Source of the DNA: Streptomyces hokutonensis
Lineage (GTDB): Bacteria; Actinomycetota; Actinomycetes; Streptomycetales; Streptomycetaceae
DNA: 64,000 nucleotides
Reading direction: 5' to 3'
Assembly: GCF_000376565.1 (NCBI RefSeq)
Contig: NZ_BARG01000006.1
Span: 124,001-188,000 of the forward strand
Shown: one piece after another, positions 27,192 to 35,799 of the stretch
How the letters are laid out: the number at the start of each line of letters is the position of its first letter
Position numbering within the stretch: the first letter of the stretch is position 1
The notes under the pieces: model-generated
Seen by the model: only the letters and a program-made list of their open reading frames with translations
The model's database searches: none
Told to the model about the DNA's origin: nothing
Translations under genes and position numbers: made by a program

Positions 27192-29507
27192 CTACTGCCC
27201 GTACTGTCCATTCGTCACAACCGCCGCCTGGGGGCGGATCGGCAGGCGGTTCACGGGGCGGCCGGTGGCGGCGCGTACGGCGGAGGCGATGGCTGCCGGG
27301 GAGGTGACGACCGGTACCGCGCTGACCGCCTTCGCTCCGAAGGGGGCGACCACGTCGCGTTCCTCGACGAGTTTGACGATCTTGATGTCGGGGGTGTCCA
27401 GGGCGGTGGGGAGGGCGTAGCCGGTGAGGTCGGGGTGGCGGATCAGCCCGCGCGCGGTGCGCAGGTTTTCCGTCAACGCGATGCCTACGCCCTGGGTGAC
27501 GCCGCCTTCGATCCGGGCGACCAGTTGGGTCGGGTTCAGGATGCGGCCGACGTCCTGGGCGAGGGCAAGTTCGACGACCCTCACCGAGCCCAGTTCGATG
27601 TCCACGTCGACCACCGCGCGGATCGCGCAGAACGCGAGGCCCACGAAGGCGTCGCCCTGGCCCGCCTCGTCCAGGGGCTCGGTCGGGTGCGGGCGGCACT
27701 GGGCGGTGGCCCACAGTTCCTTGCCGTCCAGAGCCTCCGTGACGGTCGTCGAGAGGACGCCGTCGTACGACGTGATCTTGCCGTCGGTGATCTGGAGCAG
27801 TTCGGTGGACATGCCGAACTTGTGCGCCAGGGGCTGGAGGAGTTGGGTGCGGACCATTTTCGCGGCGCGTTCGACGGCGCCGCCCGAGACCCAGGTGTGG
27901 CGGCCGCGGCAGCCGGGACCCGCGGGAGGCTGATCGGTGTCTACGGGGGCGACGTGCACCTCGTCGATGCCCAGGGTCTCCTGGACGATCTGGCGGGCGA
28001 GGGTGGTGAAGCCCTGGCCGGTCTCGACGGCCGCGCACAGGACGGTCGCGATGCCGTCGTGGACCTTCACGGTGGCCGTGGAGACCTCGTCGGCGCCCTC
28101 GGCGCCGAGCATGTGGACCATGCCGAGGCCGTAGCCGACGCCCCGGCGTACCGCGCCCGGTTCGCCCGCGCCCTCGGGGCCGCCGGGCAGCAGCCACTCG
28201 TCCTCGGGGGTGTCCTTGGGGAGCTGCGGCAGCGGGAAGTCCCGTACGGCCTGGAGGAGTTCGGCGACCGGTGCCGGGCAGGTCACCGTCTGGCCGGTGG
28301 GGAGGACGTCACCGGTGGCCATGGCGTTGCGCAGGCGCAGCTCGGCCGGGTCCATGGCGAGCTTCTTGGCGAGTTTGTCCATCTGCGCCTCGTAGGCGGC
28401 GCAGACCTGCATGGCGCCCTCGCCGCGCACGTGCCCGGAGGGCGGGTTGTTGGTGCGGACGGCCCAGCCCTCGATGAAGGCGTTCGGGACGACGTAGGGG
28501 CCGCAGGCGAAGGAGACGGCGGCGGCCAGGGCCTCCGAGGAGGTGTCGGCGTAGGCGCCCGCGTCGAGGAGGACCTGGGCCTCGACCTTGACCAGGCGGC
28601 CGTCCTCGTCGGCGTGGTGGCGATAGCGCAGGAGCGTGGGGTGGCGGTGGGTGTGGCCGAGGAAGGACTCCTCGCGCGTGGCGGTGAGTTTGACCGGGCA
28701 GCCGGTCTTCAACGCGAGCAGTCCGAGCGGGAGTTGGAAGCCCTGGTCCTCGCGGTCGGCGGTGGCCCCGGGGACGCCGGTGACGACGACCTTGACGCGG
28801 TCGGGCTCCAGGCCGTAGCAGGCGGCGGCCGTGTCGCGGTCGGTGTGCGGGTCCGTGGAGGCGATGTACAGCTCGACGCCGCCGTCCGGGCGGGGCACGG
28901 CGAGGCCGGCCTCGGCGCCGATGGGGGCGGGGTCCTGGCGGCCGATGCGGTACAGGCCCTCGACGACGACGTCGCCGGCCGCGTCCGGGTCGCCGTGGCG
29001 CAGCGGGATGTGCCGGATCAGGTTGCCGTCGGGGTGCAGCGGTTCGGCCTCGAAGGCCTGCTCGGGGTCGGTCACCGGGTCGAGTACTTCGTACTCGACC
29101 ATGATGGCGGCGGCGGCCATCCGCGCGGTGTCCGGGTGATCGGCGGCGACCGCGGCGATGGGTTCCCCGTGGTGGCGCACCACTTCGGAGGCGAACACCG
29201 GGCGGTCGGCGGTGCCGCGGCCGTAGCGGTCCTGGCCCGGCACGTCCTCGTGGGTGATGACGGCCCGTACGCCCGGCATGTCGCGCGCGTGGGACGTGTC
29301 GACGGACACGATGCGCGCGTGCGGGTGCGGTGAGCGCAGGACGGCCGCCCACAGGAGGCCCTCGGCCCACAGGTCGGCGGCGTACGGGAAGGTGCCCTCG
29401 GTCTTGGCGCGGGCGTCGGCGGCCGGGAGCGAGGCGCCCAGGCCGTGGCCCGGATGCTCCGGGGCGGGCGCGGCCTCCGTGGTCGCGGTGGCGGCTTCGT
29501 TGCTCAC
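27192..29507 (-). CDS. xanthine dehydrogenase-type molybdopterin-binding subunit
   Basis: A 771-residue large subunit of the xanthine oxidase/CO dehydrogenase family. It has an N-terminal a/b hammerhead (VRAVITHEDVPGQDRYGRG) and two molybdopterin domains (DREDQGFQLPLGLLALKTG, NNPPSGHVRGEGAMQVCAAY). GTG at 29507 overlaps the stop of the Fe-S subunit gene. It should hydroxylate a purine or related heterocycle at Mo and pass electrons through the partner subunits. Substrate is not provable; purine catabolism is the usual role. Confidence 0.93.
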   Translation of the reverse strand: MSNEAATATTEAAPAPEHPGHGLGASLPAADARAKTEGTFPYAADLWAEGLLWAAVLRSPHPHARIVSVDTSHARDMPGVRAVITHEDVPGQDRYGRGTADRPVFASEVVRHHGEPIAAVAADHPDTARMAAAAIMVEYEVLDPVTDPEQAFEAEPLHPDGNLIRHIPLRHGDPDAAGDVVVEGLYRIGRQDPAPIGAEAGLAVPRPDGGVELYIASTDPHTDRDTAAACYGLEPDRVKVVVTGVPGATADREDQGFQLPLGLLALKTGCPVKLTATREESFLGHTHRHPTLLRYRHHADEDGRLVKVEAQVLLDAGAYADTSSEALAAAVSFACGPYVVPNAFIEGWAVRTNNPPSGHVRGEGAMQVCAAYEAQMDKLAKKLAMDPAELRLRNAMATGDVLPTGQTVTCPAPVAELLQAVRDFPLPQLPKDTPEDEWLLPGGPEGAGEPGAVRRGVGYGLGMVHMLGAEGADEVSTATVKVHDGIATVLCAAVETGQGFTTLARQIVQETLGIDEVHVAPVDTDQPPAGPGCRGRHTWVSGGAVERAAKMVRTQLLQPLAHKFGMSTELLQITDGKITSYDGVLSTTVTEALDGKELWATAQCRPHPTEPLDEAGQGDAFVGLAFCAIRAVVDVDIELGSVRVVELALAQDVGRILNPTQLVARIEGGVTQGVGIALTENLRTARGLIRHPDLTGYALPTALDTPDIKIVKLVEERDVVAPFGAKAVSAVPVVTSPAAIASAVRAATGRPVNRLPIRPQAAVVTNGQYGQ

Positions 29508-31240
29508 GCCTGACCTCCGTCCTGGCCGTACACCTGGTCCTGCGTGCGCGGGGACTCGAACGCCGACTGGTGGACACCACCGGCTCCGGGGCCCGCCTGG
29601 TGGGGAATACGCGCCTCGTCGCCGTCCGACTCAGGTTCGGCGGCAGCGGCGTGCGCCTCGCGTTCGGCGACGACTTCCTGTACGGCGTCCAGGACGCCCC
29701 GGTAGCCGGAGCAGCGGCACAGGTTGCCGCACAGGGCCTGGCGCGCCTCCAGTTCGGTGGGCGCGGGGTTGCCCTCCAGGAGGTCGTGCACGGTCATCGC
29801 CATGCCGGGTACGCAGAAGCCGCACTGCACGGCACCGCACTTGGCGAGCGCCCGCTGCACGTCCGAGGGCTGTCCCTCGACGGCGAGACCCTCGACCGTA
29901 CGGACCTCGGAGCCGGCGGCGGTGACGGCGGGCACCAGGCAGGAGGCGACGAGCCGTCCGTCGACCTGGACGTTGCACGCGCCGCACTCGCCCTGGGAGC
30001 AGCCGTCCTTGGCGCCCGCGAGGCCGAGGCGTTCGCGGAGCACGTAGAGCAGCGACTCGCCGATCCAGGCGTCGGTGACGGGCCGGTCGGCGCCGTTGAC
30101 GCGCAACACGTAGGAGGCGAGCGGGTGTTCGTCTCCGGGGAGCTTCGGGCCTGACTCGGCGTCCTCGTCCGGCGCGTCGGCGTCCGCGGCCGTCACGGGC
30201 GCCTCAGCGGCCTCCGGGGCGGCTTCGGCACCGTCGGACGCGTCGGCCGCCGCGGAGGGCTCAGCGGGCCTCTCAGTGGCCCCCTCGGCCTCTTCGGCAT
30301 CGCCGCCCGCCGCGCCGTTCTCGTCGACCGACTGGGCGTCGGTCGCGGCGAGTTCGGCGGAGGCGTCGTCGTGGCGGTCGCCGCGCGCGTCGCCGTAGGG
30401 GTCGGCGGCGGCCTCGGTGCGGGCGTGCGCGTACGGGTCGCTGCCCTGGGGTTCCTCGTACGGGCGGCGGGTCGACTCGGCGGCCGGGTGCGCCTCGGAC
30501 CGGTCGGCCGGGTGTGCGACACCGCGTCCGTCGGTGTCCGTCGCCGGGTACGCGGTGCCCCTGCCGTCGGTGCCGGTCGCGGGGTAGGCCGTGCCCCGCC
30601 CGTCGGTGCCGGTCGCGGGGTAGGCCGCGCCTCGGCCGTCGGTGTGCGCGTCGGACTGTACGGGCCGTTCCGTCACGCCCGTGCCGGACGCCTGCTGGGC
30701 CCAGTTCTGGCCCGCGCCGTCCGTCGCCCAGGGCGCGGGCGCGCCGCCGGGCAGGGTGGCGGGCGGGGTGCCGCCCCACTGCTCGACCAGGGCGGAGGTG
30801 GTGAACTCGCCCGACTCGTCCGGGAGATCGCCCCCGGCGACGGGGATCGACCACTCCCCGGTCACGTCGTGACCGGGCGCGGCGCCCCCGTCCGGGGCGT
30901 TGGTGTCCTGGAAGGTCCACTGGCCGGTGGCCCCGGGGTGGTAGGCGAACTGCTCGCCCCCGGCCGTCCCCTGCTGCGGTACGGCGTTCGGGTCGGGCCA
31001 CTGGACGCCTTCGGCGGGCACGGCCCAGGAGCCGGTGCCCGACGGGTCGCCGTCCGGGGCGGGGCCGGCCGCTATGGGCGGCGGCACATAGCCGTGGCCC
31101 GGGGCGGCGAGGAGCGCGTCGATGCCCCCTTCGGGGAGTTTCACGAAGGCCGTGGCGCCGTCGTCGTAGTCGCCCTGGGGCAGCGGGTCCCAGCGTCCGC
31201 CGCCCTGGGGGGTGCCCTCTCCGTGCTGGTCGTCGGTCAC
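29504..31240 (-). CDS. xanthine dehydrogenase-type [2Fe-2S] subunit with long N-terminal extension
   Basis: A 578-residue protein whose normal 160-residue two-cluster domain lies at about residues 375-535. CSQGECGACNVQVDG holds the plant-type cluster; CGAVQCGFCVPGM and CGNLCRCSGYRGVLDA hold the second. About 370 residues precede it, rich in Gly, Ala, Asp, Pro and Thr, with no membrane segment and four 12-residue TDGRGTAYPATG-like repeats. The extension is open in frame, has streptomycete codon bias and starts at a GTGA overlap with the FAD subunit gene, so it is genuine rather than a start-site error. Confidence 0.92.
   Translation of the reverse strand: MTDDQHGEGTPQGGGRWDPLPQGDYDDGATAFVKLPEGGIDALLAAPGHGYVPPPIAAGPAPDGDPSGTGSWAVPAEGVQWPDPNAVPQQGTAGGEQFAYHPGATGQWTFQDTNAPDGGAAPGHDVTGEWSIPVAGGDLPDESGEFTTSALVEQWGGTPPATLPGGAPAPWATDGAGQNWAQQASGTGVTERPVQSDAHTDGRGAAYPATGTDGRGTAYPATGTDGRGTAYPATDTDGRGVAHPADRSEAHPAAESTRRPYEEPQGSDPYAHARTEAAADPYGDARGDRHDDASAELAATDAQSVDENGAAGGDAEEAEGATERPAEPSAAADASDGAEAAPEAAEAPVTAADADAPDEDAESGPKLPGDEHPLASYVLRVNGADRPVTDAWIGESLLYVLRERLGLAGAKDGCSQGECGACNVQVDGRLVASCLVPAVTAAGSEVRTVEGLAVEGQPSDVQRALAKCGAVQCGFCVPGMAMTVHDLLEGNPAPTELEARQALCGNLCRCSGYRGVLDAVQEVVAEREAHAAAAEPESDGDEARIPHQAGPGAGGVHQSAFESPRTQDQVYGQDGGQA
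30528..30660. repeat. 36-bp in-frame tandem repeat inside the Fe-S subunit gene
   Basis: Copies of CCGTCGGTG recur exactly 36 bases apart at 30528, 30564, 30600 and 30636. Each unit encodes 12 residues (TDGRGxAYPATG). The period is a multiple of three, so the unit number can change without a frameshift. Confidence 0.9.
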
Positions 31241-32130
31241 GACAGCGCCCTCCCGAGTGCTCGTCGGGCAAGTGCGGCGACGGTGCGCCGCAGGTGCAGT
31301 ACCGCGGGCGGAAGCTGTTCCACGGAGCCGTCCTCGGCCGGGGCCGGGTCGGGGATGCAGGCCGCGGCGACGTACTCCCCGAAGGCGGTCAGTGCCTCGG
31401 GGACGATCGCGCGGCCGTTGTCCCAGTCGATCAGCCGGGCCACCCACTGCTCGGCGTCCAGGGGTCTGAGCGGCATCGGCGCTATGGCGCCGACGGCGCA
31501 CCTGACACCGCGCCTCGCGGGGTCGAGGACGACCGCGACGGACGCGACCGAGCGCCCGGGTCCGGTCCGGCCGGTCGCCTTCAGGAAGACCTGCGGCGCG
31601 TGCAGCAGGGGCACGCGCACGAAGCCGATGAGTTCGCCGCCGCGCAGCATCTCGACGCCGGCCAGGAGGTGCGACACCGGGATCTCCCGGCGGGCTCCGC
31701 CCTGGCCCGCGATGATCAGCGTCGCCTCCAGGGCGGCCAGCACGGGCAGCGCGTCCCCGGTGGGCGCGGCCGAGGCGATGTTGCCGCCCAGGGTGCCCGC
31801 GTTGCGGATCTGCGGCGGGCCCGCGGCGCGCGCGGAGGCCGCGAGCGCCGGGATGAGGGCGGCGAAGTCGGGGCGGCCCATGCGGGCGTGCGTGAGGCCC
31901 GCGCCGAGCAGCGCGTGGCCGTCCTGGTACTGCCAGCCGCGGATCTCGCTGATCCGCCCGAGACCGACCAGCGCGCTGGGCCTCAGCTGGCCCGAGTTGA
32001 CGGCCGCCATGAGGTCGGTGCCGCCGGCCACGGGAACGGCCGTGGGCAGGGCCGTGAGCGCCGCCACGGCCTCGTCCAGCGTTGTGGGCAGCGTGACGGA
32101 CTGCCCCGCCTGCGGTGCGTGCGTGGTCAA
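31237..32130 (-). CDS. xanthine dehydrogenase-type FAD-binding subunit
   Basis: A 297-residue medium subunit of the CoxM type. FAD contacts are VPVAGGTDLMAAVNSG and IRNAGTLGGNIASAAPTGD. TTG at 32130 is preferred: AAGGGG precedes it at good distance and the length then fits the family; the frame opens upstream to GTG 32220, but the added 30 residues look non-coding. It is the first gene of the operon, in the order FAD, Fe-S, Mo subunit, each coupled by 4-base overlaps. Confidence 0.88.
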   Translation of the reverse strand: MTTHAPQAGQSVTLPTTLDEAVAALTALPTAVPVAGGTDLMAAVNSGQLRPSALVGLGRISEIRGWQYQDGHALLGAGLTHARMGRPDFAALIPALAASARAAGPPQIRNAGTLGGNIASAAPTGDALPVLAALEATLIIAGQGGARREIPVSHLLAGVEMLRGGELIGFVRVPLLHAPQVFLKATGRTGPGRSVASVAVVLDPARRGVRCAVGAIAPMPLRPLDAEQWVARLIDWDNGRAIVPEALTAFGEYVAAACIPDPAPAEDGSVEQLPPAVLHLRRTVAALARRALGRALS

Positions 32131-32364
32131 ACCGGCTGCCCCTTCCCGCTGCCCCACCTGGTCCCACCTGTTGCTGCCGTACGGTACGTGCTGACAGGGC
32201 GGACGTGGCAACTCTGGCACATCTTCGCAAGACCCGAACGCGGGGGTCCGCTAGGAGGCATTCGCCCGTCTCATCAGCGAGATGGTCCGTTTTGGTACGG
32301 CATCACCGGTACGCGCGAATTGCCACTCAACGGTGACCCCTGGGGGCTTTTTCCCTTCTGTGTT

Positions 32365-33996
32365 CTAGGCGTTCGGGGGCGGGCCGTCCTTGGGGCGTCC
32401 CAGCACTCCGGGGCGGCGCTGCCACGGCAGGGGTCCGGTGGGCGGGCGGTAGGCGACACCCAGGGCGTCGAGTCGCGGATAGTGGGCGGTCATCCGGCGC
32501 TCGAAGTCGGCGAAGTCCCGTTCCGCGGGCGCCGGAAGGGCGCTCCAGGCGACCTCGGCGAACGCGGCCAGCCTGGGGAACGTCTGGTAGTCCACGCGCG
32601 CGTGATCCTCCATCACCTCGGTCCACACGTTGGCCTGCGCGCCCAGCACATGACGGGCCTCGGCCTCGGTGAGCTGCGCGGGAACGGGCTCGAAGCGGTA
32701 GACGTCCTCCAGGGTGCGCACATGGGCGATCGGCACCGGCTCGTCCTCGCCGGCATCCTGCCGCCAGTCCAAGTACACGTGTTGTTCAGGGCACATGACG
32801 ACGTCGTGGCCCGCGCGGGCGGCGGTGATCCCGCCCTCGTAGCCGCGCCAGGACGACACGACGGCCCCGTCCGCGAGACCGCCCTCCAGGATCTCGTCCC
32901 AGCCGACGAGCCTTCTCCCGCGCGCGGAGAGCCACTTGTCGAAGTGTCCGATGAACCACGACTGCAACTCGTCCTCGTCCGCGAGCCCGAGTTCCCCGAT
33001 GCGGGCCTGCGCGGCCGGCGACTGCTTCCACTGGTCCTTGGGGCATTCGTCGCCGCCGACGTGAATGAACTCCGAGGGGAACAGGTCGAGGAGTTCCTCG
33101 AACACCCCCTCGTAGAAGCGCAGGGTGTTGTCAGTGGGGGCGAGTACGTTCGGGTTGATGCCCCAGTTGTCCCAGACGGAGAGGGAGTTGGTGTCGATGA
33201 CGTCCGTGTTGCCGAGTTCCGGATACGCGGCGATGGCGGCCTGCGAGTGTCCCGGTACGTCGATTTCCGGGACCACGGTGATATGCCGCTCGGCGGCGTA
33301 GGCGACGATCTCGCGGATGTCGTCCTGTGTGTAGTAGCCGCCGTGGGGCTTGTCGTCCCACAGGGGTGAGGCACGGTGGCCGAATTTCGTGCGGGCCCGC
33401 CAGGAGCCGATCTCGGTCAGCTTCGGGTACCGCTTGATCTGTACGCGCCATCCCTGGTCGTCCGTCAAGTGGAAGTGGAAGACGTTGAGTTTGTGCGCCG
33501 CCATCAGATCCAGGTAGCGCAGGACGCCTTCCTTGGGCATGAAGTGCCGGGCCACGTCGAGCATGAGGCCGCGCCAGGGGAAGCGGGGCGCGTCGTCGAT
33601 CCTCTGGTGCGGCACGCCGTAAGTCATGTCGGGGTGGACGGGAGCGCGCCGGAAGGCGGCGGGGCCGAGGAGTTGACGCAGTGTCTGGGCGCCCCAGAAC
33701 ACGCCGGCGGGGCTGCCGCCCGTGATCACGACACCCCAGGTGGCGACCACCTCCAGGCGGTACGCCTCCGGCGGCAGGGTGTCGTCGAGGCGCAGCGCGA
33801 CCGTGTTGCGGGCGCCCTCCTCGCCCGGCGGCAGCGGCAGTCCGAGGGCCGCGCCGAGCGTGGCCCGCAGCCAACGCTGGGTGCCCTCGGTGCCGGGCTC
33901 GCCCCACAGGGCGGTGTCCGTCTCGAACGGGAAACCGCAGCGGCCGGGGTCGGTCACGGCCGTGGGCGCCGGAATCAGTTCCGTCTCTGAAGTCAC
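32365..33996 (-). CDS. beta-N-acetylhexosaminidase, GH20
   Basis: A 543-residue glycosidase without a signal peptide, so probably intracellular. The GH20b domain comes first, then a TIM barrel with RGLMLDVARHFMP, FHFHLTDDQGWR and the catalytic pair Asp316-Glu317 in HVGGDE (substrate-assisted mechanism). It should release GlcNAc from chito-oligosaccharides. It starts 1 bp after the sugar permease stop, so imported oligosaccharides are likely cleaved in the cytoplasm. Confidence 0.95.
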   Translation of the reverse strand: MTSETELIPAPTAVTDPGRCGFPFETDTALWGEPGTEGTQRWLRATLGAALGLPLPPGEEGARNTVALRLDDTLPPEAYRLEVVATWGVVITGGSPAGVFWGAQTLRQLLGPAAFRRAPVHPDMTYGVPHQRIDDAPRFPWRGLMLDVARHFMPKEGVLRYLDLMAAHKLNVFHFHLTDDQGWRVQIKRYPKLTEIGSWRARTKFGHRASPLWDDKPHGGYYTQDDIREIVAYAAERHITVVPEIDVPGHSQAAIAAYPELGNTDVIDTNSLSVWDNWGINPNVLAPTDNTLRFYEGVFEELLDLFPSEFIHVGGDECPKDQWKQSPAAQARIGELGLADEDELQSWFIGHFDKWLSARGRRLVGWDEILEGGLADGAVVSSWRGYEGGITAARAGHDVVMCPEQHVYLDWRQDAGEDEPVPIAHVRTLEDVYRFEPVPAQLTEAEARHVLGAQANVWTEVMEDHARVDYQTFPRLAAFAEVAWSALPAPAERDFADFERRMTAHYPRLDALGVAYRPPTGPLPWQRRPGVLGRPKDGPPPNA

Positions 33997-33997
33997 G

Positions 33998-34837
33998 TCA
34001 GTCCTTAACCGCTCCGCCCAGCCCCGAGACCAGGCGTCGCTGTACGAGTACGAAGAACACCAGCACCGGAATCGTCATCACCGTGGAGGCCGCCATGACC
34101 CCGCCCCAGTCAGGATCGTCGGGCTTGTAGAAGACCAACAGGGCCATCGGCAGGGTCGACTGGGAAGTGTCGCTGATGATGAAGGACTTGGCGAAGAGGA
34201 AGTCGTTCCAGGCCGAGATGAAGGAAAACACGCTCGTGGCGACCAAGCCCGGGAAGACGAGCGGGAAAAGGATCTGCCACAGGAATCGCGTCCGGCTCGC
34301 CCCGTCGATGTACGCGGCCTCCTCCAGCGCGTCCGGTACGGCTTTCACGAACCCCCGCAGCATCCAGATCGCGAACGGCAGCGAGAAGGCGATCTGGGGC
34401 AGGATCAGGGACCCCAGGGTGTTCAGCAGGCCGAGCCCCCGCATGGTGAAGAACAGGGGGATCGTCAGCGCTTCCACGGGCACCATCTGGGCCACCAGGA
34501 ACATGATCAGGAGGGTGGTCCGGAAGCGGAACCGGAATCGGGTCACAGCGGTCGCGGCGAGAAAGGCGACCAGTGCCGAGACGATCACCACCGTGCCCGC
34601 CACGGCAAGGCTGTTGACGAAGTAACGGCCGAATTCCTGCTGCCCGAAGACCCGCCGGAAGGAGTCCAGGGAGGGCGCGAGCGTCCACGGCCGGGGCTCG
34701 CTCGACTCGATTTCCCCGGCCGGTTTGAAGGCGCTGAGCACCATCCAATAGAGGGGGAAGGCGACGACGACCGCGATCAGCAGCGCCGAGGCCTCGGCCG
34801 CGAGCCGCCAGGGCCGTCGTACGAAACCGCGGAGCAT
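33998..34837 (-). CDS. carbohydrate ABC transporter permease (MalG type)
   Basis: A 279-residue permease with six helices and the EAAYIDGASRTRFLWQILFP docking loop. ATG at 34837 is preferred, since GGGAGGAG lies 8 bases upstream; the in-frame GTG 34843 is too near. It is third in the operon binding protein, MalF type, MalG type, hexosaminidase. Confidence 0.95.
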   Translation of the reverse strand: MLRGFVRRPWRLAAEASALLIAVVVAFPLYWMVLSAFKPAGEIESSEPRPWTLAPSLDSFRRVFGQQEFGRYFVNSLAVAGTVVIVSALVAFLAATAVTRFRFRFRTTLLIMFLVAQMVPVEALTIPLFFTMRGLGLLNTLGSLILPQIAFSLPFAIWMLRGFVKAVPDALEEAAYIDGASRTRFLWQILFPLVFPGLVATSVFSFISAWNDFLFAKSFIISDTSQSTLPMALLVFYKPDDPDWGGVMAASTVMTIPVLVFFVLVQRRLVSGLGGAVKD

Positions 34838-34839
34838 GC

Positions 34840-35796
34840 TCACAACTCCTCCCCCTGCCTGCGGAGCAGGCGCAGATAGACCAGCGTGACGGCGAGCAGC
34901 ATCAGCAGCATGACGACGCCGATCGCCGAGCCGAGGCTGTACTTCGAGGACGCGAACGCCTGTTGGTAGGCGTACACGTTGAGGACGAGGTTCTGGCCCG
35001 CGATGCCGCCGCCGTTGGTCATGACGTAGATCTGGGTGAAGACCTTGAAGTCCCAGATGACCGACTGGATGGTGACGACGGTCAGGATCGGGCGGAGCAT
35101 CGGCGTGAGGATCGACCGCCAGATGCGCCACTGCGAGGCGCCGTCCAGGGCGGCGGCCTCCAGGACCTCGGAGGGTACGGCGCGGATGCCGGCGTAGACC
35201 GTCACCATCACGAACGGGAAGGAGCACCACACCACTTCGAGCAGGACGAGGAAGAACGCGCTGAGGCGTCCGTACGTCCACGAGTGGTCACCGAGGCCCA
35301 GGACGCGGTTCACCGGGCCGAAGTCCGGGTCGAACAGCAGCAGCCAGACCGTCGAACCCGTCACCGCCGGGGTAGCCCACGCCCCCAACGCGGCCAGCAT
35401 CAGCACGAGTCGGGGCACGGCGCGCACCCGAGTGAGCAGTACGGCGAGCGCGCAGCCGACCGCGAGCGTCGAGACCACGCACGCCCCGGCGAACAGCACG
35501 GTCGACAGCAGCACCTGCCAGAACTGGCTGTCGGAGAACAACTCCGCGTAGTTCCCGAACCCCTTGAAGGTGGTCGGTTCACCACCGCTCACCTGGGCCT
35601 GCGTGTACTGGAAGAACGAGATCAGGCCGAGTTGGTAGATGGGGTAGACGAGCAGACCGCCGAGGACGACAAGAGCCGGGGCAAGATAAATCCAAGGGGT
35701 CGTCCAACTCCCCAAGGGGCGCGGGGAACTGCGCGACCGGCCACGACGAACCCGCACCCGCGAACGATCCGCAGTCAACGAGCTATTAGGCGCCAC
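34840..35796 (-). CDS. carbohydrate ABC transporter permease (MalF type)
   Basis: A protein of about 318 residues. The helices start at residue 33 (WIYLAPALVVLGGLLVYPIY), and EAAALDGASQWRIWRSILTP is the ATPase-docking loop. The cytoplasmic N-terminus is very basic (RVRVRRGRSRSSPRP) since it is translated from a dispersed repeat, bases 35715-35738. GTG at 35796, 3 bp after the binding protein stop, is the only plausible start before the first helix. No ATPase is encoded here; a shared MsiK-type ATPase elsewhere is the norm in Streptomyces. Confidence 0.9.
   Translation of the reverse strand: MAPNSSLTADRSRVRVRRGRSRSSPRPLGSWTTPWIYLAPALVVLGGLLVYPIYQLGLISFFQYTQAQVSGGEPTTFKGFGNYAELFSDSQFWQVLLSTVLFAGACVVSTLAVGCALAVLLTRVRAVPRLVLMLAALGAWATPAVTGSTVWLLLFDPDFGPVNRVLGLGDHSWTYGRLSAFFLVLLEVVWCSFPFVMVTVYAGIRAVPSEVLEAAALDGASQWRIWRSILTPMLRPILTVVTIQSVIWDFKVFTQIYVMTNGGGIAGQNLVLNVYAYQQAFASSKYSLGSAIGVVMLLMLLAVTLVYLRLLRRQGEEL
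35715..35738. repeat. copy of dispersed repeat inside a coding region
   Basis: 24 bases identical to 1149-1172 and to the inverse arm at 1036-1059. Here the element lies in frame within the 5' end of the MalF-type permease gene, encoding part of its basic N-terminal tail. Confidence 0.9.
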
Positions 35797-35799
35797 GGC

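Noticed and set aside
30371..32194. 607-codon plus-strand frame over the XDH genes
   Set aside because: Low-complexity shadow; the opposite strand holds clear Fe-S and FAD motifs.
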